Shown one piece after another: positions 1 to 8,307 of a DNA stretch of 64,000 nucleotides. Source of the stretch: JBMHDN01 sp049889355. GTDB lineage: Bacteria; Pseudomonadota; Alphaproteobacteria; Puniceispirillales; Puniceispirillaceae. Location: the NCBI GenBank assembly GCA_049889355.1, contig JBMHDN010000033.1:1-64000 (forward strand). Reading direction: 5' to 3'. Under the pieces are notes generated by a model that saw nothing but the letters and a program-made list of their open reading frames with translations, did no database searches and had not been told where the DNA came from. Position 1 is the stretch's first letter. The number at the start of each line of letters is the position of its first letter. Made by a program: the position numbers and the translations under genes.

Positions 1-76
1 TGGTGCCCGGAGGCGGATTCGAACCACCGACACGCGGATTTTCAATCCGCTGCTCTACCAACTGAGCTATCCGGGC
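1..76 (-). tRNA. tRNA-Phe (GAA)
   Basis: Read on the minus strand this is a complete cloverleaf: acceptor stem GCCCGGA/TCCGGGC, a D arm, an anticodon loop with GAA for phenylalanine, and a TTCGAATC T loop. The 3' CCA is encoded (first three bases of the window, complemented). It lies just downstream of yacG on the same strand, a neighbourhood common in alphaproteobacteria. Confidence 0.97.
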
Positions 77-183
77 CTGACAGCGCCCTAACATCATAAA
101 AAAGCGATGATAGGTGGCCAGTGTGAGGCTTGTTATATCCAGTGCTTTTCTTCTTGTCCAGCCTGAATCAACGCTTAAAACGG

Positions 184-444
184 CTAAGCTGGATTGATAT
201 CTTTTTCAGCTGCCGCCAGCAAGGCATCAATATCTTCATCTTCTGCTGCTTCATGGGCTGGAATGCGATATTCTTCATTCAGCCAGAGACCCAAATCAAG
301 CTGGGCACAACGCCGCGAACAAAAAGGTACATGCGGTTTCACTGGCACCGCCCCGCATTGTGGGCATTTGGCTGTTTGTTTTTGCCGCCTCTCAGATAAG
401 GAGGTGATATTGCTATTGGCGTCTGACATAGCTGGTCTCAACAT
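184..444 (-). CDS. yacG: DNA gyrase inhibitor / zinc-binding protein YacG
   Basis: Small zinc-ribbon protein (86 codons from the first ATG; a start at 429, giving MSDAN..., is equally plausible). The family signature is clear: CPQC near residue 27, then PFCSRRCAQLDLGLWLNEEY, so all four zinc cysteines are present. In E. coli YacG binds GyrB and inhibits gyrase. The acidic C-terminal tail is usual. It is normally directly behind the RNase E/G gene in alphaproteobacteria; here a 3-kb autotransporter gene separates the two. Recognition is by motif. Confidence 0.93.
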   Translation of the reverse strand: MLRPAMSDANSNITSLSERRQKQTAKCPQCGAVPVKPHVPFCSRRCAQLDLGLWLNEEYRIPAHEAAEDEDIDALLAAAEKDINPA

Positions 445-527
445 CGCATAGAGATAAAGTTCAGGTTCAGGCTACAAAATCAGACAGCAAGCGGCCCACT
501 GTCAAGCCTTGCCTGCAGGGCTGTATT

Positions 528-3500
528 CTAAAAGCGCAGATAAGACGCCAGATAACCGCCCTGTTCTGAGCGGCCTTTTATATGGCCTGCATTATCCTTG
601 GCATAAAAGCCCATTTTCAGATGACCGGCGCCTATCGCACGCCTGATATCTGCCGATAGAGCTGTTTCACGCGGTCCGGCCAGCTCATAATGGTTCCAGC
701 GGCTGGCATAGAGATCATCTGCGTGATTACCCATCACCTGCTGCAAAGAGAGCTGGCCTGATGTGCTGGCCATCGGACGCCATAATTTTACATCCAAATG
801 GCTGTTACCTGTCTCATCGAGCATCCGCTTCCAGCGAATCCCATAAGTGTCAGAGGTCATATCACTCAACCTGGCGAGTGCTTCATATTTAAAATCAGCA
901 TAGGTCCGGCCTGACACAAAGAATAATTCCAGATTATCGCGCTGACCCAGCCGGATATCGGTGTCCAAACGTGCAAAGAGTGTGCGGCTGCCATCAGCAA
1001 GTGCAAGCGCCCCACCTGCTGAACCCCCTACCAAACTGGCTGTTTCAACAAGACCGCCAAGCGTCAGATTGACAGTTGCAGCTTGCGTGGCCCAGCCCCA
1101 GCTGGATGTTGTTTCAGCCAGCGTGCTGCCATTTTTTTGTTTGGCAATTTTAAGGGCTGTTCCAAGGCGCAGGCCAGAGGCATGTTGCTGGGAAGCCTGC
1201 AGGCTCGCCAGATGAACCAACGCACCAGATTGGCTGGCTGCATCAAAATAGGTGGCATAGCCAGTTTGCTTATCATCAGCAAAAAAGCCAGACTGATTGG
1301 CGGCCAGCTGCTGGGCTTCTGGCTGGCTGGCAAAAGTCAGGGCCATTTTATGACCATTCATTTCCGCCAAATAATGCATTTCCACCGCTTGGATATCTTG
1401 CGCGTTATCCACGTCAAATTGCAGGCGGCTACCATCGGTGAAATGCAGCTGTTGCGGTGTTGTTTCAGGCTGGCTCATCTCTTGAATCTGATCAGAGAGC
1501 GCAAGCTGGCTCGGCCCGCTGCGCTGAACCGTGATTTCCTTTTCATAGACGCGGTCATATTCATCTTGAATGGCAAAGGACAGATGCGGAATATCACTGC
1601 CAAAGGCAGCTGGCAGGGTGATGCTGGCCTCAGATGGCAAGCTATTTAATGCACCAAAGGACATAGCGAGTGCTGAGATTTCACCATAAGGCTGCATCGC
1701 TTCTTCTAAGTCCATCACCCCATTACCATAGATGGGATCAACCCCTGTTGCGCCTTTATCTGTCGCGGTTTTCAACAAGATGGCAACGATTTCCTCAGGT
1801 TCCAGATTGGGATAACGCTGACCTAACAGCGCGATTGCACCTGTGACATGCGGCGCAGCCATAGAGGTACCTGATTTAATCGAGTAGGTCCCAGCATCAT
1901 CTGTTGAATAAATCTGCGTGCCTGGTGCGGCGATACAATAATTTTGTGTTTCAGCACAGGCGTTACTATAGCTGGCGATCTGGTTGTCATTATTGGGATC
2001 TGTGGCCACAACAACCACCCAGCGATATTGCTTCTCATCCGCATCGATAATAAAGGCATCTGCATCGCTGGTGAGTTCAGGCAGTCTTTTGAGCGCGCTG
2101 ATCTGATTGCCGCCAGAGATATTATCATACATCGCCGCGACATCATCTGCATCCAGATAGGTGGGATTCACAACCCCATATTGGCCTTCATTATCATATG
2201 CCGCGACCTGACCTGTTTCAGAGTTCCAGCCATCATTACCTGCTGACCAGACAAAAATCGTGCCATTATCAACCGCACTGATGAGCGGGGCTTCCCGGAC
2301 CAATGCTTCACCCGGATTCTGGTCTGGAATCCGGTAAAGCTTGGAGGTAGAGGGAGATATTGTGGTGAAATCAGGTGATGAGCCCCAGCTGTTATTTGCT
2401 GCTAGAATTTGCTCTCCGTCAAACTGGCCACTGGCCGCTTCGACAGCTGCTTCAAATTCAGACGATGTCACCCCGCCCATGGTCAGATAGGCCACTGGAC
2501 GGATTTTTGCTTTATAGGCCACACCATGAATGCCGGCATTGTCTTTATTGGCAGCAATGATACCTGCGACATGTGTGCCATGCGATCGCGAACAGCCACC
2601 GCCCACACATTCATCTGCCTCATAATCATCATCTTTGATATGATAACCTGCAACAAATGTATCTGACAGATCAGGGTGGTCGAGATCAAAAGGTGAATCG
2701 ATTACTGAAACCAGCACCCCCTCACCATCATAGCCGAGCGAATAGGCATAGCTGGCGCTGATTGCATTCAGCCCTGACTGATTGTCATATTCATCACCTT
2801 CAAAATCAGTGGCTGGCCCAAGCGGGTTAGAACAATTTGAACAGGTCGGACCATCACGCCAGTCTGAGCCCACAATCCCGGCTACACCCAGCGAATAAAA
2901 GGCCATGGTCGTCATCGACACACCGCCACTGACAATCGCCGGGGCAGTAGAAAAATTGAGGCTGTTTTGAGCCAGGCTGTCAGACGCGCCTTTCAACAAG
3001 CCCAGTGCCGCTGGCGCAGAAAGGGCGGTATTTTCGAAACCAGCAGGCCTAGAGATAGGCGATTTGGTATGGTGATTATTTTGCTGAAGCTGCCCCTTGG
3101 ATAGCAAGCCTTGCGCAGGAGAATGCGGCTTTTTTTGCGTCATCAATTTGGCCAGTGCTTGTCTGATCAGATCACGGCGGAACGGGTGGGCTTTTTGCAG
3201 CGCGTGCGCAATCGCAAAGCTGGCCTCTGGCTGTTGGCGCATTTCATCAAGCACCTGTGCCAGATATGCCGCATCGCCATCTGCCCATTTCCGAGATTTG
3301 ACCCAAACCGGGGTTTTTTTGATATCAGGCTGCACAACCGAAAGCAGGCCAGCTGACGTGCCTGTGCCAATGGCAAATTGATCTGCTGACTGCATGAACG
3401 CATCATAGCTGTCGAGCCGCAATAGCTGGGTCTCATCAGATGCGGCCTGGACCATCTGCGCCGTGCCTGCCACAAGCCCTGCGCCCAACGCAACCCAGAC

Positions 3501-3587
3501 AAACAGACGCCGCATCGCCGCTAGCGGCCTGCGCCATTTGTGGTGCCACAGCTCTATTCTCACAATGTTCTCATTGCCACAGCGCAT
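528..3587 (-). CDS. Subtilisin-family (S8) serine protease autotransporter
   Basis: 1019-residue secreted protease. A hydrophobic signal segment (about 26-49) follows a 24-residue basic extension; an alternative start is Met25 (position 3515). The S8 triad is visible: Asp297 in VSVIDSPFDLDHPDL, His336 in SHGTHVAGIIAA, Ser575 in SGTSMAAPHVTG, with the oxyanion Asn near 398 (ANNSWG). After about 640 comes a passenger/linker, and the last ~270 residues alternate as in an autotransporter beta barrel, ending in the terminal Phe of YLASYLRF. Extra cysteine pairs occur at CSNC (about 249-252) and around the catalytic His (C327, C332). It probably acts at or beyond the outer membrane. It sits inside the normally contiguous RNase E/G-yacG block, suggesting later insertion. 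The substrate is unknown. Confidence 0.9.
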   Translation of the reverse strand: MRCGNENIVRIELWHHKWRRPLAAMRRLFVWVALGAGLVAGTAQMVQAASDETQLLRLDSYDAFMQSADQFAIGTGTSAGLLSVVQPDIKKTPVWVKSRKWADGDAAYLAQVLDEMRQQPEASFAIAHALQKAHPFRRDLIRQALAKLMTQKKPHSPAQGLLSKGQLQQNNHHTKSPISRPAGFENTALSAPAALGLLKGASDSLAQNSLNFSTAPAIVSGGVSMTTMAFYSLGVAGIVGSDWRDGPTCSNCSNPLGPATDFEGDEYDNQSGLNAISASYAYSLGYDGEGVLVSVIDSPFDLDHPDLSDTFVAGYHIKDDDYEADECVGGGCSRSHGTHVAGIIAANKDNAGIHGVAYKAKIRPVAYLTMGGVTSSEFEAAVEAASGQFDGEQILAANNSWGSSPDFTTISPSTSKLYRIPDQNPGEALVREAPLISAVDNGTIFVWSAGNDGWNSETGQVAAYDNEGQYGVVNPTYLDADDVAAMYDNISGGNQISALKRLPELTSDADAFIIDADEKQYRWVVVVATDPNNDNQIASYSNACAETQNYCIAAPGTQIYSTDDAGTYSIKSGTSMAAPHVTGAIALLGQRYPNLEPEEIVAILLKTATDKGATGVDPIYGNGVMDLEEAMQPYGEISALAMSFGALNSLPSEASITLPAAFGSDIPHLSFAIQDEYDRVYEKEITVQRSGPSQLALSDQIQEMSQPETTPQQLHFTDGSRLQFDVDNAQDIQAVEMHYLAEMNGHKMALTFASQPEAQQLAANQSGFFADDKQTGYATYFDAASQSGALVHLASLQASQQHASGLRLGTALKIAKQKNGSTLAETTSSWGWATQAATVNLTLGGLVETASLVGGSAGGALALADGSRTLFARLDTDIRLGQRDNLELFFVSGRTYADFKYEALARLSDMTSDTYGIRWKRMLDETGNSHLDVKLWRPMASTSGQLSLQQVMGNHADDLYASRWNHYELAGPRETALSADIRRAIGAGHLKMGFYAKDNAGHIKGRSEQGGYLASYLRF

Positions 3588-3738
3588 AGCCTGACCTGAT
3601 TCCCGTCACATTAACAATAACTTATATAACGTTTTTTGAGTCAAAGCGCAAAAACTCTTACCTTTTTTAAGCGCACTGCATGCAAAGCCAGTGATAAAGG
3701 AAAAAACAAGCGCGCGAGGACCACGCCCTTTTTTGACG

Positions 3739-4839
3739 TTAAAATGCTGCTTCCAGCTCTTTTAGCATGGCACCATTTAGAGGAGGCAGGCCATGGCGTA
3801 TAGACATTTCGGTCAACCCGCCTTTGCTCTCGCCAAGCAAATCAGGATGGCGCGGATCATAGGCCAGCCCTTCTTTTAACAGGTCAAACCAGCGTTTTTT
3901 CAGCTTTGGTCCAGTGCGCGGTAAATCTATCAGTAGCTGGCCTGCCAAACGGCGGAGCATGATTTGTTGTATAATCGCAATGACCATCTGGTCCAGATGG
4001 CGATCAAGCGGGCCAGAGATATCAATATCGATACAGACCGCCGCCCGTGTTGGCTCAAACCATATCTGCACATCATCATGCAGCTGAAAGCCGGGCTGAG
4101 TCGCCTGTTCAGCTTGGCTAAATAAATCGTGATGATCTGCCATGGATAGAGGTTGTGCTTTTAAATCCGGATAAAAAAGCTGACAAAAACCCATTATATC
4201 CGCGGCTGGCTTAAGGCATCTCGGCTCAGCCCCAAGGGCAGTGATCTGCATAGGATTAAGCCCGAAGCCAAGGCCTGTATCGCGCCAGTTTTCAACCAAT
4301 GTGGCTAGATCTTGATAGAGCGCCTCAGGGTCAAAAAGACGCGCGCGCCTGCGCCAGACCAACGCTGCGCCTTCTGGTAATAAAGAGCCCAGATTTAACG
4401 CAGATACACTTTCTTCTGAACGCGATTTTGCAGATGAACGCACGCCGGCTGCCTGCCCGCCCCAAGGCTTTAACAAAGCAGAACGGCCAATCACCTCTGC
4501 CCCTAAAACCGCCTGAAATGGTTTTCCAGCCCGCGGCAACCCACTCAGCGTTATCACCACCAATGCACCCATCTCAGGGACATCCCCGCGCAGGCGCACA
4601 GAGGCCATCTGACCATCACATAGCTGAAGCATCAGCCGGTTTTCATGACTGAGATAACGGGCCACCCGCGCCAGATGCACCGCCCCAATACCCAATCGTA
4701 AATCCGCTGGCTTTTGAATGACATGCAACAGCTTCTGCTCAGCGGTGATGAATCCAAGGCACGGATTATCGATATTATCCACAAACAGATTTTGTGCCTT
4801 CAGGGCTTTTGCAAATATGCTCGGCCTGTCCCCCGTCAT
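3739..4839 (-). CDS. Ribonuclease E/G family protein (short, RNase G-like)
   Basis: 366 residues, similar to the short alphaproteobacterial RNase E/G-like proteins found between maf and yacG. Residues about 50-90 (AVHLARVARYLS...MLQLCDGQMASVRL) resemble a degenerate S1-like segment. The C-terminal half has the DNase-I-like core: AVCIDIDISG corresponds to the IDVNSG motif (metal-binding Asp) and GQLLIDLP to the GGxIVIDF strand. The second Asp of the classical IDFIDM motif is not seen and no CPxCxG zinc link is present, so activity on RNA is uncertain. It starts 9 bases after maf, so they are probably co-transcribed. Confidence 0.8.
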   Translation of the reverse strand: MTGDRPSIFAKALKAQNLFVDNIDNPCLGFITAEQKLLHVIQKPADLRLGIGAVHLARVARYLSHENRLMLQLCDGQMASVRLRGDVPEMGALVVITLSGLPRAGKPFQAVLGAEVIGRSALLKPWGGQAAGVRSSAKSRSEESVSALNLGSLLPEGAALVWRRRARLFDPEALYQDLATLVENWRDTGLGFGLNPMQITALGAEPRCLKPAADIMGFCQLFYPDLKAQPLSMADHHDLFSQAEQATQPGFQLHDDVQIWFEPTRAAVCIDIDISGPLDRHLDQMVIAIIQQIMLRRLAGQLLIDLPRTGPKLKKRWFDLLKEGLAYDPRHPDLLGESKGGLTEMSIRHGLPPLNGAMLKELEAAF

Positions 4840-4848
4840 AACCGCCTC

Positions 4849-5460
4849 TCAACAAAGTGGGCCGTCATCAGGCCGAAAGCCCAAATGGCGCAACAAATTA
4901 GAAAGCAGGTAGATATCAAGCCCGACAACATTGCTGTAAGAGCCCTGAAGATGATGGATAAAGCTGGCCGCCATGCCTTGAATAGCATATCCCCCTGCCT
5001 TGCCCTGCCAATCACCAAAGCGCAGATAATCGGTTTTTTCATCCTCAGACAGACGCCGAAACGCCACTTTAGCCACCGATAATCTGTGATGGTGCTGGCC
5101 ATCTGGTGTGATGAGACAGAGGCCGCCATAAACAGTGTGCGCACGCCCCATCAGCAAATCAAGACAGGCTGATGCCTCGCTCTGTGTTTCAGTTTTGGGC
5201 AAAATACGCCGGCCAACAGCTACAACTGTATCTGCTGACAAAATATAGCTGTTGGGATGTTTGACGATTAAAGCGTTGGCTTTTTCAGAAGCCATGCGGG
5301 CGGCATAATCAGCCGGCTTTTCATGTCGATGATGTGTCTCGTCAATATCAGGTGCGCTGATTTCATCAGCCACCAAACCCATTTGTGCGATCAAATCGCG
5401 CCGCCTTGGTGAGGCAGAGCCCAGCACAAAAGGATGAGAGGAGGGTGAACGCAGCTGCAT
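4849..5460 (-). CDS. maf: Maf family nucleoside triphosphate pyrophosphatase
   Basis: 203-residue Maf/HAM1-type house-cleaning enzyme that hydrolyses non-canonical or modified NTPs to NMP and pyrophosphate. The N-terminal loop LGSASPRRRDLI, the catalytic Asp strand ILSADTVVAVG and the motif GKAGGYAIQGMAASFI are all present, and the length is normal. It lies between infA and the RNase E/G gene as in many alphaproteobacteria. Exact base specificity (dTTP/UTP versus m7GTP type) cannot be read here. Confidence 0.93.
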   Translation of the reverse strand: MQLRSPSSHPFVLGSASPRRRDLIAQMGLVADEISAPDIDETHHRHEKPADYAARMASEKANALIVKHPNSYILSADTVVAVGRRILPKTETQSEASACLDLLMGRAHTVYGGLCLITPDGQHHHRLSVAKVAFRRLSEDEKTDYLRFGDWQGKAGGYAIQGMAASFIHHLQGSYSNVVGLDIYLLSNLLRHLGFRPDDGPLC

Positions 5461-5576
5461 GAAAGCAAGACCTTCCTCTGTTCATCGCATTATGCGCATC
5501 TGGCCTGTTCACATTATCTGCGTTGCGGTTACGAGCAGCTGGGACAGGCGATGCGCGTGCATCAATCTTAAATAAA

Positions 5577-5795
5577 TCACTTATAGCGGAAAGTGATACG
5601 GCCTTTTTGCAGATCATATGGGGTCATTTCAACATTCACCCGATCGCCTGCCAATACACGGATGCGGTTTTTGCGCATCTTGCCGCTGGTGTGTGCCAGC
5701 ACTTCATGGTCATTATCCAGCTTTACGCGGAACATAGCGTTTGGCAGCAATTCTGCAACCGTGCCAGAAAATTCAATGACGCCTTCTTTAGCCAT
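5577..5795 (-). CDS. infA: Translation initiation factor IF-1
   Basis: 72 residues, the exact usual length, beginning MAKEGVIEFSGTVAELLP and ending RITFRYK. It is a single OB-fold (S1-like) protein that occupies the 30S A site during initiation. The motif VRVLAGDRVNVEMTPYDLQKGRI is diagnostic. It heads the infA-maf-RNase E/G run, 116 bases upstream of maf. Confidence 0.98.
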   Translation of the reverse strand: MAKEGVIEFSGTVAELLPNAMFRVKLDNDHEVLAHTSGKMRKNRIRVLAGDRVNVEMTPYDLQKGRITFRYK

Positions 5796-5893
5796 TCAGT
5801 TTATCCGTTTCTTCTCATGTCAATTTCAATGATGCCGCCGTTTTTTGACTGGCATCTTTTGGTCGCAATTTTCCGCAGAATTCAGCCAAAAAG

Positions 5894-6343
5894 TCAAGTT
5901 TTTTTCACAAAAGAGCCAAAATGTGAGTCTAACTTCCTCTCAATTTCATCACAAATCAACCGATATTCAGCTAATTTTTGAGCTCTTGGCACTTCCAGGC
6001 CACTTGGCTCGGTAATATGCCAATAATGATGTTTATGCTGGCCGTTCGCCCCAAGCCAGATACGTGCAGCCTCGGCAGCCTGTGCTGACAGGGTGATCAC
6101 CTGATCAAAATCATCAGCTGAGAAGCTGGTAAAAATACGCGGCTCTTCTTCTTTAACAGGCAAACCGCGCTCTGTTAGGACAGCGAGCGCAAACCCATCG
6201 GCAAGACGCCCCATCACGCCGCATGATTGGGCCTTTGAAAGCGCGCCAAAGCGGGCATTAAACACCGCCTCTGCCATCACCGAGCGGACGGTATTTAACG
6301 TGCAAGCAAACAGGACCTGTTTTGGACATGAGGAGGCATTCAT
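5894..6343 (-). CDS. Low molecular weight phosphatase / arsenate reductase-like protein
   Basis: 149 residues. The N-terminal P-loop CTLNTVR (C14 to R20, CX5R) followed by S marks the LMW tyrosine phosphatase/arsenate reductase fold. The general-acid loop, usually DP, reads YWHITEPSG, so Glu112 replaces the expected Asp. Homologues at this position, between UPF0262 and infA, are common in alphaproteobacteria and of unproven function. No arsenic genes are nearby, so a role in arsenate reduction is unlikely; protein dephosphorylation is possible. Confidence 0.82.
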   Translation of the reverse strand: MNASSCPKQVLFACTLNTVRSVMAEAVFNARFGALSKAQSCGVMGRLADGFALAVLTERGLPVKEEEPRIFTSFSADDFDQVITLSAQAAEAARIWLGANGQHKHHYWHITEPSGLEVPRAQKLAEYRLICDEIERKLDSHFGSFVKKT

Positions 6344-6416
6344 TTTGGGCTGCTTTGTTTTCTAGATTTTATCTGTGCCAAGGGTGAACAGGGAGCCTTC
6401 GGGTGAACAGGGGCAA

Positions 6417-6920
6417 TCAACTGCGATGTGTGAGCACATATATCAGGGTAAAAAGGCGCCTGGCTGTCATATTATCTGTGGTCAGATAATTGCCAAGGCG
6501 TTCTTGCAACAAGTCTGAGCCTTCATTATGCAGCGCACGCCGGCCCATATCAATGGCCTGAATCTGAGTCGGTGATTTTGTCCGGATAGCATCATAATAA
6601 TGATTACACACATCATAATAATCGCGCATGATACGCCGGAATGGGCCGAGCGCCATTATAAAGCCTTTTAAGGGCTGTGCATCTGCTGAACGCACATCAA
6701 AATGCACATGACGATTATCAGTGCTCAATATCAAGTGATATGGCCCGTCTGCTTCTTGCAGATAAAATAAATTGTCATCCAGAATATCATAGATGGCAAC
6801 GGCTTCTTCATGGGCATATTCAGGCTGAATGACACGTCTTGGGTCGTGGCTGATTTCAATTTTAATCAGCTTTCTGTTTGCACCTTCTGGTGCATCTGTG
6901 GACCTGTCATCGTCTGTCAT
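6417..6920 (-). CDS. UPF0262 family protein
   Basis: 167-residue cytoplasmic protein. The stretches IEISHDPRRVIQPEYAHEE and AVAIYDILDDNLFYL, then HFDVR and FRRIMRDYYDVCNHYYDAI, match the UPF0262 family, which is nearly restricted to alphaproteobacteria and usually sits beside a his gene and infA. No catalytic motif is recognisable and no function is known. It follows hisG by 21 bases, so the two are likely one transcript. Confidence 0.88.
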   Translation of the reverse strand: MTDDDRSTDAPEGANRKLIKIEISHDPRRVIQPEYAHEEAVAIYDILDDNLFYLQEADGPYHLILSTDNRHVHFDVRSADAQPLKGFIMALGPFRRIMRDYYDVCNHYYDAIRTKSPTQIQAIDMGRRALHNEGSDLLQERLGNYLTTDNMTARRLFTLIYVLTHRS

Positions 6921-6941
6921 AACCTTTATTGTGACACCACA

Positions 6942-7604
6942 TCACATCTCGTCAACAGCCTTGCGCACCGATTCAATCCAATGATCAACACGGGCTGGTT
7001 CTGTTTTCCAGGCGGCTCTGTTGACCACAAAGCGTGAGGATATTTTGGCAATTTCCTCAATTTCTACCAAACCATTTGCCACCAATGTTGAGCCTGTTTC
7101 CACCAAATCAACAATCCGTCTGCACAGCCCCATACTGGGCGCCAACTCCATAGCCCCATTCAGTTTGATACATTCTGCCTGCACCCCTCTGCTGGCAAAA
7201 TGGCGTTTGGTGAGATTCGGATATTTGGTTGCGATACGCAAATGTGACCATTGGCGCGGATCATCTTGTTTTGCAGCACGCTCTTCACAGGCCACCACCA
7301 TGCGGCAGGTCCCGATACCCAAATCTATCGGCGCGTAAATTTCCGGATGATCAAATTCCATCAGCACATCTGATCCAGCCACCCCCATCTGGGCTGCGCC
7401 ATGCGCAACAAAAGTGGCCACATCAAAACTGCGCACGCGGATGATATCTAAATCCGGATGATTGGTGGCAAAACGAAGACGTCTGTCTTTCTTGTCAAAA
7501 AAAGCCTTTTCCGGCTCTAATCCTGCTATTTTCAAAACAGGCAGAACCTCGTCCAGAATCCGGCCTTTTGGCAAAGCCAATACCCATTTTTTTTGATCGG
7601 TCAT
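6942..7604 (-). CDS. hisG: ATP phosphoribosyltransferase, short form (HisG)
   Basis: First enzyme of histidine synthesis, joining ATP and PRPP. From the ATG at 7604 the protein is 220 residues (MTDQKKWVLALPKGRILDEV), matching the short HisG form; an in-frame 40-residue upstream extension is unlikely to be translated. The PRPP loop is seen in LVETGSTLVANGLVEI and the core in GAAQMGVAGSDVLMEF. Short HisG lacks the regulatory ACT-like domain and normally needs HisZ, which is not in this window; hisD, a frequent neighbour here, is also absent. Confidence 0.95.
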   Translation of the reverse strand: MTDQKKWVLALPKGRILDEVLPVLKIAGLEPEKAFFDKKDRRLRFATNHPDLDIIRVRSFDVATFVAHGAAQMGVAGSDVLMEFDHPEIYAPIDLGIGTCRMVVACEERAAKQDDPRQWSHLRIATKYPNLTKRHFASRGVQAECIKLNGAMELAPSMGLCRRIVDLVETGSTLVANGLVEIEEIAKISSRFVVNRAAWKTEPARVDHWIESVRKAVDEM

Positions 7605-7767
7605 TTTGTGTATGGCCTTATTTGATGCGTTGCCTGAGGTCAGTTGGCCAAATAGCATCACGCAGTCTGATGGCCCCTCGTGCTTTGTTTGCCTGAAAAT
7701 CAATGTGTTTTCAAGAGCTGGCACCGAAAAGGAGAGGAGCTTAAATCTGGATTTGCGCCTATTTCAT

Positions 7768-8241
7768 TCAGCCTTGGAGAGGATGATCGGGGCGTTTTGA
7801 GGTCGGGTATGGCGCCGCCAAATCAGACAGCACAAGGCTAACCTCGGCGATATTCAGGCGCAAGGAGACATGATTTGAAAAGGTGAAATTGAGCCAACCG
7901 GATGGCGCGCCCTCATGCGTCGCTTCAAAATGCAGGCTCAGCAAATTGTGAAACCCATTTTCATAATCACCACCGATAAAGCCCTGATGTTGAACCTGTT
8001 CAACTTGTGTGACTTTAAGACCAGCAATCACTCGGTAAAAAGGTGGTGCTATCTTGGTTTCAGGGGTATTGGGCTCTTCCCAGCAAAACCGGTTCACCAC
8101 CATTAAAAAGCTGTTATCTGATTGCTCATAACGGCAATCAGCTGGGTTCACCAGCGCATCTTGCAGCAAGCTGGCCAGCACCGCGATATCACCCACATCC
8201 CGGCCATGCAAAGACAGAGGTGGCGGCAAATCTGCGGTCAT
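7768..8241 (-). CDS. DUF2948 family protein
   Basis: 157 residues with the family pattern DVGDIAVLASLLQDALVNPAD followed by SFLMVVNRFCWE and a C-terminal SNHVSLRLNIAEVSLVLSDL. DUF2948 proteins are alphaproteobacterial, of unknown function, and regularly lie directly behind murA, as here (66 bases). A good Shine-Dalgarno AGGAG precedes the start. No membrane segment or catalytic motif is seen. Confidence 0.85.
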   Translation of the reverse strand: MTADLPPPLSLHGRDVGDIAVLASLLQDALVNPADCRYEQSDNSFLMVVNRFCWEEPNTPETKIAPPFYRVIAGLKVTQVEQVQHQGFIGGDYENGFHNLLSLHFEATHEGAPSGWLNFTFSNHVSLRLNIAEVSLVLSDLAAPYPTSKRPDHPLQG

Positions 8242-8307
8242 CTGATACTCCTATTTGGCCTTGAATAGATCAAGCTGGGGGTCATGTGGGTGTGCTATAT
8301 TTAAGCT

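Noticed and set aside
1083..1649. 188-codon plus-strand frame opposite the autotransporter.
   Set aside because: Low-complexity translation without a start signal; shadow of the minus-strand gene.
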